From Cerioporus squamosus (lineage: Eukaryota > Basidiomycota > Agaricomycetes > Polyporales > Polyporaceae), in assembly GCA_022592435.1 (NCBI GenBank), contig JABYQS010000520.1:1-19520 (forward strand): a DNA stretch of 19,520 bases. The letters run 5' to 3'. This document shows, in pieces, positions 1 to 9,341 of this stretch. The notes beneath the pieces were generated by a model, which made no database searches, was not told the DNA's origin, and worked only from the letters and a program-made list of their open reading frames with translations. A program made the position numbers and the translations under genes. Each line of letters opens with the position of its first letter. Position 1 is the stretch's first letter.

Positions 1-1
1 G

Positions 2-457
2 ACGTCGAAGTACCACAAGGGTGACTGCGAACTGCTTCGACAGGGGAAGGCGCACGAGGTAGAGATGCGGAGGAAGCTGCACGGCAACGATTGGTTCCAC
101 CACAGTCCTCTCGGTTCGTCGTTACGCCCTCGCAATGTTCTTCGTCGTCAGCCTGAAGCTGATGTTTCTCTCACAGCTCGGGATAACAAGTACGTCAACC
201 CTGGTCAACAGAATTTCTTCGACAAGGCATTGGCCCGCGAAGACTGGGACCTCATGGCACATGGCGTGTACGCGCCTCCGCGCGACGTCCCCGACTCCGC
301 GATGAAGTTCAACTTCGACCAGCCTTCCCTTGGGTTTGATGAGAAGCTTCGGATGCAGATGCTGCAGAACTTCTGTGAGCGCGAGGAGGTACTGGCGCAC
401 AAGGAAATCACGCGAAGGTTGCGCAAGTACCCTGCCCCGAGATCTCCGGCGAATTGA
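2..457 (+). CDS. C-terminal part of a probable MYND-type zinc-finger protein (5' end outside window)
   Basis: The frame is open from the left edge of the window to a TGA at 455-457, giving about 151 residues, so the true start lies outside. The first residues read SKYHKGDC, which matches the last two zinc ligands (His, Cys) of a MYND finger, where the family ends in a W/Y-x-x-H-K-x-x-C pattern. The other ligands would be upstream and cannot be checked. The rest is a charged, mostly helical region with no motif I recognise. MYND fingers usually mediate protein-protein contacts, but no specific role can be given. It is probably a host gene left of the transposon. The call rests on one short motif and is tentative; that this is coding is more certain than the family. 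Confidence 0.45.
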   Translation, partial: TSKYHKGDCELLRQGKAHEVEMRRKLHGNDWFHHSPLGSSLRPRNVLRRQPEADVSLTARDNKYVNPGQQNFFDKALAREDWDLMAHGVYAPPRDVPDSAMKFNFDQPSLGFDEKLRMQMLQNFCEREEVLAHKEITRRLRKYPAPRSPAN

Positions 458-798
458 GGGACCCTTACCATCGCCGTACATGCGAGCGATGTTGACCCTC
501 CTGTTGTGAAGACTAGACTGGGTACGCAGCTCAACGACGATGTCCTCGAGGAGAGTGAAGACTTATCTCGTCGCGATTGGGACGGTCCACAACCGGGTCC
601 GTAGGCGATACCCTCCGTATGTATGCTGTAAACGTGTAATATTCGTAGAGTATACCGCATTGTATCGACCGACAGAGTTGAACAGAGTAGCAGGATTGAT
701 AATGAGCACATCAGCAAACCGGGGGATGTCCGAAGGCACACTGTAGTCACTTACCAAGGATGAAAGTGCATGAGAGGAGTTCGGCGGCGGCGGACGTC
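458..798. other. Intergenic stretch with probable left transposon boundary
   Basis: No credible gene lies here. The short ORFs at 540-746 and 563-814 overlap on opposite strands and look like chance. The stretch should hold the 3' flank of the MYND-like gene and the left end of the transposon. A candidate terminal repeat at 635-647 is listed separately. No target-site duplication could be recognised by eye. Confidence 0.4.
635..647 (+). repeat. Candidate left terminal inverted repeat of the transposon
   Basis: GTAATATTCGTAG here matches the reverse complement of 9529-9541 (GTAGTATTCGTAG) at 12 of 13 positions. Further inward a weaker second block can be aligned: TGTATCGACCGACAG around 661-675 against TGTATTCGCTGAC on the reverse of the right end. 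Spacing between blocks differs by about 2 nt. The two copies enclose both transposon genes and both subterminal arrays, as real ends should. No matching target-site duplication is visible outside, so the exact ends are uncertain. Confidence 0.3.
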
Positions 799-869
799 TA
801 TGATAGCACTGCATCAGCGCTTATGATGTATGGTAGCACTGCGTCTGCGCTGGCCATGTATGCCCATTC
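799..869 (+). repeat. Left subterminal tandem array (30-bp period, TATGRTAGCAC core)
   Basis: TATGATAGCAC at 799-809 and TATGGTAGCAC at 829-839 begin two 30-bp units that agree along most of their length (both continue TGC-R-TC-W-GCGCT and end in ATG). A third, degraded unit starts with TATG at 859. The same 11-base core recurs at the right end of the element in the same orientation with a 21-bp period. Such arrays near the ends of CACTA-like elements are often binding sites for element-encoded proteins. Confidence 0.65.
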
Positions 870-1006
870 GACGTCAGCGGCGACGAAAGAATTTGGTATG
901 TCGAGCTCCGATACCAGGGCAAGGAGGCTTAGTTTGAAGATGGAGCTCACCAGGTCGATGAGATCAGGCAAAAAAGGAGATTGAACAGAACAACAATGTG
1001 AACAAG

Positions 1007-4000
1007 CTACAGCCTAGAGAAACCTTCGTACTCGTACTCGTAGTCCATACGGAAATCCTCATCTCCTTCTACATTCTCGGCTATGTTCTCGCGCACACAC
1101 CCAGCGTCGTCATCTGAAGCCCGCCCATCCACCGAGCCCAAGTCGTCGTGGTCGTCTTCGACTCCTCGACAGTCCGCATCCTCTTCCTCGGGCCCGGGAC
1201 TCGGTTCCATGTCGACCATGAGGACGTCTCCTTCCTCCTCGTCCGCTGATCTAGCTCGGTCTGGTTGCCGCAGGCCAGCCAGGGCGTAGAAGTCGGTGGC
1301 TGAGCCTTCGCTGTCCCGGGAAGTATCGCTGGTGTCGTCTGAAATCTCGCCATCGTCATCTGAGCTCACCTCCATCGCATACTCCTCCTCGGAGTCTGTG
1401 TCGCTGTCTTCATCGTCAGAGGCGGGCTCGTCGTCCACCATCTGGGTGTTTGTGGTCGTATAATATCCCGCCGTGAGCTCTTGATAGATGCGGCCAGTGC
1501 GTTTGATGCGCAACGCATGCTCTCGCGAACGGGCGACCGGAATGCCTTGCTCACGGTGCCCTACTCCACCGCCGAGATAGCGCATGTACATATCCCTGTC
1601 AATGAACCTTCCAGAAGTCACTATGGGAGCGCGTCATACGTCAGCATTACGCAGCACTCACATGCACACGTAGTAGTACATGAAGTCGGCATCGTTATCC
1701 ATCGGTCGGCGTGCGAGGGGCGACGGACCAAGCAGGTGTTTTGTCTCGCCGTGGTTGAACGCTGGCATCAGGTACGATGCGCGGAGGACGTTGCTCGGGT
1801 CGATAAATCCGAATGGATTGAGACTGGGATGGTCGGCATCGACGAATTGAAGACGCGGAAGGCGTCGATGTTGAAAGCCGGACACATAGGATGTGTCCAG
1901 CTCGAACCAGCGTACCCATAAGATGTTGAGAGGGCGCCATCGGCGTGATGCTGCGGTTGCATCGGGACCGGTGTAGCACACGTCCGCGTGGAGGATCTTG
2001 ATGACCCGGGCGTACGCGAATGGATGCTGCGGGTCGTTGTCCGGGAGGACGATGTCAGGATGAGTACGAGGGTTGATTGAATCTTGATCTCGGCGCATAT
2101 CGTAGGTGGTGTAGTTGCAGCGCATGATGTTGTGGGAATACAGTTTGTTGTCTAGGATACGGAGGCCGTTGCGCTGCTCGCGTGAGAAGGCCGGAGTCCC
2201 ATCGTTATCAACTGAGGCCGGCTGAACGTCAAGTCGATCCAGGCAGTGCTCTCGGAGGAGCGGTATGAAGTTCTGGGCTGCGTATCAGCATAATCTGCAG
2301 ACGCACGATGCCGCTACTCACCTTGGTGGCTGGGTCGCCTTCGTGCTCGGCTAGCCAGTCGTAGATCTTGATGACCGCATTCCGTGAGACCGCAATCTCG
2401 TAGGGAAGGGACGGAGACATGGTGGGAAGGGGTTCCGAGGGCAGCGCACGCTCTGCGGCTTCCTGCGCGGCCACCTTCGCATCTTTCTTCGTCTTGATGG
2501 CTTCCCGGCGTGGCTGGAACGTCCGATCGCCTTGACGCAGTTTGCGCAGAATGTACACATTCTTGTTCTTCTTCGCGAGTTGCCAGACATAACGGACCTT
2601 GTTCGTCCGGGCATAGAACCGTTTGACGTGCCTGTGTTCCAGCTCACCCTGTGCGAAGCGTGCACGTGAGGACAGAGGTACGACATTGTTAGCATTCTGA
2701 CTGGGTATCACTCACAACTTGCGTGGTATAGTTGTCCATTGGCCCATAGCGGACCACGTAGGCAACGTAGTCGCCAAGGCAGTGATACTTGTACGTATTG
2801 ACCACGTTGAACTTCTTGGTCTTGCGTGAGGAATGGGGATAGCGCGTGCTGGTACTCTTGAGAGCTTCTCGACGCACTCGAGCTTCGGCCTCCTTTGGGA
2901 GCTCGCGAGCATTGTATCGAGGACACGTCTTGTGAGCAAACTTGCGGAAGGCCTTGTACACGTGTCGGGTGGCTGCGCGGAAGACGTCAATGGTCACAGT
3001 GGTATGTAGTCGAAGCTTGGCCAACGCGTGGAAGTTCGCAAGCTCAAAAAGAAGATCAGCGACATTCTGATCATCGCGGAGAGGCAGAAGCCCTTCAAAG
3101 ATGGGCATGACGACCTGAATAGACATCAGATCGGCACCATATATCAACAGAAATTACTCACCATCAGGTAGGCTTCGTAATCGCGCGCCGCGAGCCGCTT
3201 TCGGCTCGCAACATCGCTCGCAAACCGTCGGATCTTGTCACGCCCAAAAGTCGGCAGACGACGCATCCTGGGAGCTGAGTCTCAGCTTTACAATGTCATA
3301 GGGCCGGTCACAGGGATCGACTCACCGGGCATTGAATTCTTGGATAGCGCCACGTCCACGGGCTTGGACAAGTCGCAGGAGGTGAGCGAATGTTCCCTTC
3401 CACACACCTAACTCAAGCTCGTGCATGAGATCAGGTGCGAACATCTCGTAGAAGTTCACTCCAAATGGAGAGAGCTTCGCGGAGAAAGCGCTCTGGTCAA
3501 GCACCGTCAAGGTTAGCTCCCATGTCGGGCATAGCGTGTTGCGGAAGACTAACCTGGATTGGGTTCAAGGAACCATCAGCAAGCACTTTGTTGACATAAT
3601 CACCACCGAGAGCATGCCCTTTGAATGCATTGCGGCGTGCACGGAGGATTCGCTCGCGTGTGGCATGCGAATCAACACGCGCCCTCTTCACACGACGTCG
3701 CATATCCCTTGCAGTGCCTGAGCGATGGATATGTTCCTTGCGGACGAGGCATCGAGGGCACGGGTACCGCGCGAGCGGCTTCAGGGCGCATGCAAGGATC
3801 CTGATAGCATCATTAGCAATATTATGCGCCGGGGCTGAGAGGAAGACGTACTTTTCGGGATAGTCCGCCGAATATGTGAAGATCCGCGGGAAGAGACAGC
3901 GTACCACACCATCTCCACACTTCACCACAAAGCCATGTTCGTATGCTTTCATGAAGTCCTCGTCGAGGAGGAGCTGCCATATTTGCTGATACAGCTCACG

Positions 4001-5744
4001 ACGGCAGAACTTCAGGACATCTGGTGTTGGAGGGCGATGAGTGCCGAAGATTTGCATGTAGTTCTCCACGAACGAGTCCGGGAGCTATGAAGTGATGGGA
4101 ACTCAGTATATTTAGCCATCAGGTCAGTGTAATAGATTGACTTACATCGGGGATGTACGCCAGATGCTGTGCAGCAAACTCAGTCGGTCGTCCGCGCACA
4201 TACTTCGACAGGTTGCCGAAGTACACGTATATCGGCCAGAGTGCCGCGTGTCCGAAGTCCAAGAGGTGGGTGGCGTCAGACCAGATGAGCAGAGGAAGGA
4301 CGCAGTACTCAATAGAGTCGTCATCGTTGGGGTCCCGTGGTTGCTTGCGGAGCTTGGCGTCTTCCTGAAGCATAGCTTCGGAATTGTAGCAGTCAGTATG
4401 AACACGTATGGGGTCTGGCGGCGCCGGCGAAGCGTTCTCGCGCGAAGATGCTGAGGTGGCTTGACTCGACGACTGAGGAACATCAGGCGGGCACCACCAG
4501 AGCTCGTGGGGACGCCAGTGGTGGTTATTGACATGCCGCGTGGTTGTGTCAGTGACGACGCCCTTGACGAGCTCCAAAAGGCTTCGGTGGACTATACCGG
4601 GAACCGCCAAGCGCGGTGCAGTGGCCTCGGTTTTGTGTGTCGAATATGTCTTGGGCAGCGACAGATAGACATCGCTCCGGAGCCAGCCATCGTCCTTCGA
4701 AAAGACTCCGTGAGCTTCGTCGTAGCCGCTGAGGATCTTCTCGGCCTTCTTCGCACTGAAGCCGGTGAGATGCGGGATCTCGAAGCCCTTCGAGTTGAGG
4801 ACGGCGAGGAGATCGTCGAAATCGGCCATGGACTTTGTGCCAGACTGGCCATACCACCAGTCTGTGAGCCGGAACTGCGAACAGTTCTCGAACGGCGCGA
4901 AGTCCGCCTCCGTGATGCCCTCCGGATCATCCTCCCAGTCTGAGTCGCCGTCATCCTCGTCAAGCGTTAGCGCGAGGGCGTGCCGGAGCCATGAGATGCT
5001 CGGGCGGTCCGTCACCGCAATCTTCGCTGGACGTCTCAGGCCCGGTGCATCGCAGCAGTCCTCCAAGCCCGTTCCGGCCTCCGGATCCGTCTTCGGCTCG
5101 GTGAAGTACCGGCGGAACACGCCAAAGCCATCCGGCTCGCACTCGTACTCGGACTCATCCGAGTCCTCCGCCTGGTATCCAACTGCTGCTCCAGGGACGT
5201 CGTCTTCGTCCTCTGCATCTTCAACATACGGAGCGGGACGGCGAGACAGAGAGGGTGAAAGGGAGGGTGGAATAGGAGGAGAGGATGGAAGGGGAGGAGT
5301 CGAGGATAACGCTGGCTCGACGATCTCGGCGTACTGGGAAGGGAGGATGTTCGCAGACGAGGGCCGGAAGCCATCCTTGAGTCGGGCAGGAAGTCGAACA
5401 CGGCGGCCGTGGCGACTCCTCAAGCCTGGGGAGGCTTGACGTTGATCAGCGTGGGGGCCAGCGGATCGATGCCCTGCCATGTATATGCGCATATAATCAG
5501 TCAGCTTGCACAGACAATGAGGAGCCGTATTGCGCACCGGTGTAATGAGTATCTCTCGTGCCCTCTGCTTCTCCAGACGTACCCGCTTGAACTCCCGAGC
5601 ATCCTCTATCTCCTGCTTGCGCTTGTGGAGGGTGGACACAATCGTCGCTGTCTGGAACTTGCACCGGCCTTCCTGGTGTCGTCCCAAAGCCGCCAGACTG
5701 GTGGTGGAGAAGTTACATCCATCGGCATTGCAGACGTGTTCCAT
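1007..5744 (-). CDS. Plavaka-type DNA transposase (RNase H-fold, CACTA/EnSpm-like), multi-exon
   Basis: This is the transposase of a class II element. Reading leftward from ATG 5744, inferred exons are 5744-4146 (an inner intron 5537-5474 is likely), 4084-3554, 3492-3326, 3267-3162, 3114-2716, 2648-2322, 2272-1662 and 1607-1007. All listed joins after the first exon keep phase, giving about 1,446 residues if the inner intron is ignored. Residues 5-28 form a C2HC finger (C5, C10, H23, C28). An acidic linker follows, then Plavaka landmarks: DGWLRSDVYLSLPKTY, LLIWSDATHLLDFG (Asp about 490, candidate first catalytic acid), FTYSADYPEKY with a downstream CPRC pair (Asp about 607), and FAPDLMHELELGVWKG (acidic residues about 731-737). 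C-terminal family blocks are GELEHRHVKRFY, NYTTYDMRRDQDS, ILWVRWFELD and FIDRDMYMRYLGGGVGH. The tail of about 150 residues is highly acidic. The 64-nt inner intron shifts frame unless one base is added in the run at 5428-5431. The gene may therefore be broken or contain a sequence error. Confidence 0.92.
5474..5537 (-). other. Probable first intron of the transposase, carrying palindrome TATGCGCATA
   Basis: On the minus strand the segment starts GTGCGC, has GCTGACTGAT as a branch-point candidate, and ends GGCAG. It is 64 nt long. Read without splicing, the frame stays open but encodes an unfamily-like insert. Spliced, the downstream frame meets a TGA after 17 codons unless one base is added near 5428-5431. 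A GC-AG alternative starting 4 nt later would keep frame. The 12-mer TATGCGCATATA at 5484-5495 recurs in an intron of the divergent gene. Confidence 0.55.
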
Positions 5745-6049
5745 GTCGTCGAAGAAGCTGCCGGAGGTCGATGAGGTCGAGGAGAACAGCGATGAGAAAA
5801 GACAAGTGCGGAAGCGCCAAGACGCGACTCGCGCGTCCCCAGAAGGGACGCGCCTGACATGTGATCGTTCACGGTCACATTATCGGACGCGCCTCGCGAC
5901 TGTGGCTGTAGCGCCCACTCATCCTTTTCCTTTCGACGAGTCCAGCTCCACCAAAGCTGGGCGGCCCTATAAAAACCCTCCTCCCGCCGACGACAGCCTG
6001 CCTTTCTCCTTGTCCTCTTACCATCACCATCTTGTCCTCTCCTCTCAGA
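5745..6049. promoter_or_regulatory. Divergent promoter between transposase and accessory gene
   Basis: The two genes start about 305 bp apart on opposite strands. For the rightward gene, a TATA box (TATAAAAA, 5968-5975) lies about 75 nt before ATG 6050. It is followed by a pyrimidine-rich tract (5999-6047) of the kind that marks fungal transcription starts. Nearer the leftward gene lies a perfect inverted repeat (5831-5853) within a cluster of GACGCG/CGCGTC words. TGTGA (5860-5864) and TCACA (5875-5879) form another short dyad. I see no clear TATA box for the transposase. Confidence 0.7.
5821..5901. repeat. Inverted repeat and GACGCG word cluster
   Basis: GCGCGTCCC (5831-5839) and GGGACGCGC (5845-5853) are perfect 9-bp arms around a 5-nt loop. 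GACGCG or its complement also occurs at 5821, 5847 and 5886, so at least four copies fall within about 70 bp. The word contains ACGCG, the core of MluI-type cell-cycle boxes in yeasts, but relevance in this organism is unknown. It could be an operator for an element-encoded protein, or chance in GC-rich DNA. Confidence 0.5.
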
Positions 6050-8889
6050 ATGCCCGCCCCTCGCACTGTACACGCCGGCTCCTTCATCAAGACGAAAGGA
6101 AAAGAGAAGACTCCTCACCCTTCGGCAAACAACAAGGCCGGACGGACTCAGCCTCGTAAGTCTTCCACCGTTGAAGCCTCCCCTCTGCGCCTCTCTCCGC
6201 ATCATGGCCCTCCAAAAGGCCCGCGGAGGCGTCCCCAGGAAGAGTACACGATGTACGAAGACGATGCTCCACCTTCGAATGGCGAGAAGCATCGCCGCCC
6301 GCTGCAAGCAGAAGACAACGAGGACGCGACGACGCCGACGAAGACCACCCGCCTGTGAAGAAGCGTGGCCGCCGCGAGGCTTCCCCGCCTCCGAGGGATA
6401 GTCACAAGCAGGCACACCGCGTCGTCGAGGAGGAACCGGACGTTCCCCTCGACCAGGCACTCCTCCGTCCGACTTGGGCGAGCCCGCTTGTGAAGCTCGA
6501 TGCCCGCGCAAGGTATGTGATTTGTGTTCGCTTGAGTGTATGCGCATATATGCACATATGTATGCGCATACATTCATCGCCTTGAGTCTCTCTGCTGATA
6601 TATTGTCTGTCTAGCCAAGCGACGCGCGAGGATAACGATTATCAAGACCTGTACCTGCAATGCCGCGTCATTCGCCGCCGCTGGGGACCGTCTGTGTCCC
6701 CTGCGCAAGTCATCACCTACGCGATTTCGATGCACGGTGTCTCTCATCACGATCGACCATGCAAGTAAGTGCTATGTCGCTCGTCCCTCCCCTGTACGCA
6801 CCTCAATCCCACTATGCAGCATCTCCCAAGACCCCCACCCTGACGATGAGCTGGAGCTCACCCACCTTGCGCTCCCGGAGTTCTTCCCAGACTGGGAGAA
6901 CGTGGTGCCCCTCCTGAAGAAGGACCCTGGGCTCATCGTCAAGCTTGGTCGCTATGTGAGTATCACACCTTACTGCCGCGCGTACTCTGCATTGACTGAC
7001 ACAAATGTAGATCGAGAAAGTCGGAGGCAAAACGCGCAGCGACGATCTCGCACGCCTCAAGTCCAAGGTCCTCTGGGCGGCAGGGATTGAGGACCCCAAG
7101 GGCGCCCTTGCCGACAAGCGCAATCGCGGGGCTCGTAACCATGAGATTGCACGTGTCCTCACCCCGTTGAGCAAGCTCGATCGTTTCGACGACGATCCAG
7201 CGCTGTACGTCCTGCGTCCGCACTCCTCACCGCCTGACACTGACGTATCATTGGCTCTCAGATTCTGTCAAGATGTCCTGGAGGGCCGAGAGAACCTCCA
7301 CTCCATCGACTGGTGGTCGGGCATGTATGACTTATCGCGGTCGAAGCCCGGCCAGTTCCGACCCGGCCTTTTGATGAGCGAATTTGCTCTCCGAGTGAGT
7401 TTGTGTCTTGCTGTTTGAATGTTCGCGTCTGATCTTCACACGTGCCCACAGTGCTACGATATCATCTGGAACAGCCGGAACTCCGGCGAGTACGAGAATC
7501 CGACGGGCAAGAAGAAAAAGGGACAACCGTCGTTGTCTAAGAAGTACAAGGTCAATGAGGTTACCCTGCATTCAATTCTCTACTGCTTGAACCTGGTGCG
7601 TATCAGAAGTACGAAGCGTCGCACCGCACTGACTGTCATCTTGCAGGGCCGTCACTCTCTCAACAACCAAGCTGAGTGGTCCGAGGTCGACGGCGCATGG
7701 AAGGTTGCCGAGTTCAACCAATCCATCGTCGACTATGCAATGAAGAACTTGAAATGGTTCCACAACCTGCTGAAGTGGTGGAACAGGCAAGTTGTCCGTC
7801 CATGCCTCAATGTCAGTTCATGCGCTAACTGAGGCTTCTCAGGAAAATCTACGGTGACGTCCACGATGAGGTTATGAACAAGGACGAGTACAAGAAGACG
7901 TCCTTCTACATGGCCATCACGTACGAATGCGACAGCGGCTCGGAGGAAGACTTCGCAGACCGTCCCGCCAAGCCCCTCAACCGGCCAAGTCAAAGCCGAA
8001 GCCCCGCGCAGTGCAGCGGCTTAGGCGCGTCAGCGTGGAGCCTGTGAGTCCCGCGTCGCGTCTGCAGACTCGTGTTCCATCTGTGCCGCCACCTCGCGAC
8101 ACTCGGTCTCCATCCGTGCCGCCACCTCGCGACACTCGGTCTCCATCCATGTTCCCACCTCGCGATCTCCGCTCTCCATCCGCGTCGCCTCCCAGACGCA
8201 CCCAGGTGATGCGCTCTCCATCCGTGACAGGATCGTGGGCCCCTGGTAGCCCCGCCGCCATCCAGGACGAGGACGAGGACGATGGCGAGGAGGAATTAGT
8301 GAAGCCTTACTCGGACGACTACGCAAACGTCGACTTTGGGATGGGTTTTCAGGACCAGGAGGACGAGGCCAACGACGACTTGGACCTCAGGCAGAACGTC
8401 CTTGACTTGTTCAACAACGGCGACGTTCCTCAGGCTGAAGGTGCGCACAACGGGCGCCAGGATGACGGGCATGTCGAGCACGGCGAGGGCCATGACAATG
8501 CGGGTGTTGACGGCGCGGACAACGGCGGCATGAACGCCGAAGACTGCGGGAAAGATCGCGCTGAGTCGCGCGAGCCGTTTGAAGTCGTCCTAGACGAGAT
8601 CAAGCAAGACATCGACGATATGGTCGATCACACGGTGAGCCAAGTCGGTGTTATGGCTCTGAACTTGGTCGGTGCGGCTGGGGCGCAGTCTGTCACGCAG
8701 ACTTCTCCCTCAGGCAGCCGTGCAGCCAGTGTGGCCCCCGAAGATGCGGCGAAGGCTCTCCTGCAAGCTCTCGGGCTCGGAGGTGCAGACGAGACAGAGG
8801 ATGCGCGGCTCATGATGAGCTTGCTGAAGCACGCGGCCAAGCTGAAGCCAAAGAAAGCGTCCCGCAAGTCCACTCGGATCGTCCGTTGA
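6050..8889 (+). CDS. Transposon accessory protein with DUF6698-like core and long repetitive, charged C-terminus
   Basis: ATG 6050 follows a TATA box and pyrimidine tract. Inferred introns are 6156-6218 (optional, 63 nt), 6513-6614, 6765-6819, 6956-7010, 7205-7261, 7395-7451, 7596-7646 and 7787-7842 (GC-AG), giving roughly 760 residues. The core reads RSDDLARLKSKVLWAAGI, then a Trp-rich patch (IDWWSGMYDL), then FNQSIVDYAMKN and LLKWWNRKIYG. This order resembles DUF6698, a basidiomycete family of unknown function that ends in an (L/V)WWNRQI block. After the core come Ser/Pro-rich 11-residue repeats (8077-8175), an acidic stretch, and a basic end (KLKPKKASRKSTRIVR). Two joins need one added base to follow the natural-looking frame: near 6326-6330 and in the CCCC at 7973-7976. 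Alternatively, 83-nt (6156-6238) and 38-nt (7921-7958) introns keep frame without edits. Divergent pairing with the transposase inside shared terminal arrays suggests a transposition accessory role such as binding subterminal repeats. This is inference. Confidence 0.75.
6513..6614 (+). other. Long intron of accessory gene with two TATGCGCATA palindromes
   Basis: The intron begins GTATGTG and ends TGTCTAG. At 102 nt it is about twice as long as the others in the gene. It contains TATGCGCATA at 6539-6548 and 6561-6570, with a further ATATGCACATATG between them, making the whole stretch 6539-6571 rich in dyad symmetry. The same 10-base palindrome is in the first intron of the divergent transposase. 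Confidence 0.75.
7787..7842 (+). other. GC-AG intron within the WWNR motif of the accessory gene
   Basis: Splicing from GCAAGT at 7787 to TTCTCAG ending at 7842 joins AG to G and yields WWNRKIYGDVHDEV, in frame. The nearby GT (7791) would change phase and lose the downstream frame. GCAAGT is the usual sequence of the minority GC donor class. The intron length (56 nt) fits its neighbours. Confidence 0.65.
8077..8190 (+). repeat. 33-bp tandem coding repeat (11-residue Ser/Pro/Arg units)
   Basis: Three full units (8077-8109, 8110-8142, 8143-8175) and a partial fourth encode variants of PSVPPPRDTRS. The first two differ by one base (CCATCTGTG and CCATCCGTG), so the duplication looks recent; the third has diverged more. 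Such proline-rich repeats are normally disordered linkers. Confidence 0.85.
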
Positions 8890-8905
8890 ACAACTCGCTC
8901 ACGAC

Positions 8906-8968
8906 GTGAGTCTTCCTCTCCTGATCTGCTTCATTGCTGACGTCTTCCCTGGTCTCACTCACACTCAG
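8906..8968 (+). other. Possible 3' UTR intron of the accessory gene
   Basis: GTGAGT at 8906, a GCTGAC branch candidate and CACTCAG ending at 8968 form a 63-nt intron just after the stop at 8887-8889. The stop is only 16 nt before the junction, too near to trigger classic junction-dependent decay. It could instead mark coding that once continued. Confidence 0.4.
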
Positions 8969-9101
8969 GGCGACTGGTGTCTCCTTGGTGTTCTTTCTTG
9001 GTCGCATGTCTCTCACGGCTGAATGTCCTCTCGCTCGCTGTCTCTGGTCGCTCTCGCAAGACTCTCCCTCGCATGCTCTTGTTTAAGTTCTTGCGTGCTC
9101 C

Positions 9102-9179
9102 CCTGTGCTGTTGCTGTCTTCGCTCGTACTCGGACGGTCACCTGTACTTTTACTGTCTTCGCTCGTACTCGCGCATCGC
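9102..9179 (+). repeat. 39-bp tandem duplication
   Basis: Units 9102-9140 and 9141-9179 share the exact 19-mer CTGTCTTCGCTCGTACTCG (9114-9132 and 9153-9171), and their first parts are similar (CCTGTGCTGTTG and CCTGTACTTTTA). It lies in the probable 3' UTR of the accessory gene, inside the element. Confidence 0.75.
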
Positions 9180-9341
9180 CCCGGTCGCTTTGAAGCCTCG
9201 GACAGTTGTTACACTACGCATGTACCAATTTGAATCGTAATGTTATTATTCAATTAGAATTTGTCTGAGAGCCTGCGACAAGTGACCTGTCTGGCCTGGA
9301 AGGCGACGATGGGCCCCAACTGAGCGACGAGCCTCTGTGGC

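Noticed and set aside
1608..1661. Acceptor CATAG at about 1623 for the last transposase intron
   Set aside because: It puts a stop in frame after a few codons. The acceptor GGAAG at 1610-1608 restores MFIDRDMYMRY, as in the family.
3517..3553. A 37-nt intron in the transposase
   Set aside because: It is too short. The next acceptor (CAG at 3495-3493) gives a normal 61-nt intron and leads directly into SAFSAKLSPFG, a family-like join.
4765..5439. 224-residue plus-strand ORF opposite the transposase
   Set aside because: It is Ser/Arg-rich antisense shadow of the transposase N-terminal region.
1007..5744. Assignment of the transposase to the KDZ (Kyakuja-Dileera-Zisupton) group
   Set aside because: KDZ proteins have CxC cysteine clusters and different core motifs. 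The SDATHL, ADYPEKY, MHELELGVWK and RDMYMRYLGGG blocks fit Plavaka.
5606..6577. 323-residue minus-strand ORF over the divergent promoter
   Set aside because: It is Arg/Gly/Pro-rich, overlaps the TATA box, start and first exons of the accessory gene, and lacks any motif; it is a GC-rich shadow.
7451..7462. GTGCTACGATA, an inverted near-match to the array core
   Set aside because: It has one mismatch, stands alone, and encodes conserved-looking residues (CYDI) at an exon start. Chance is the simpler explanation.
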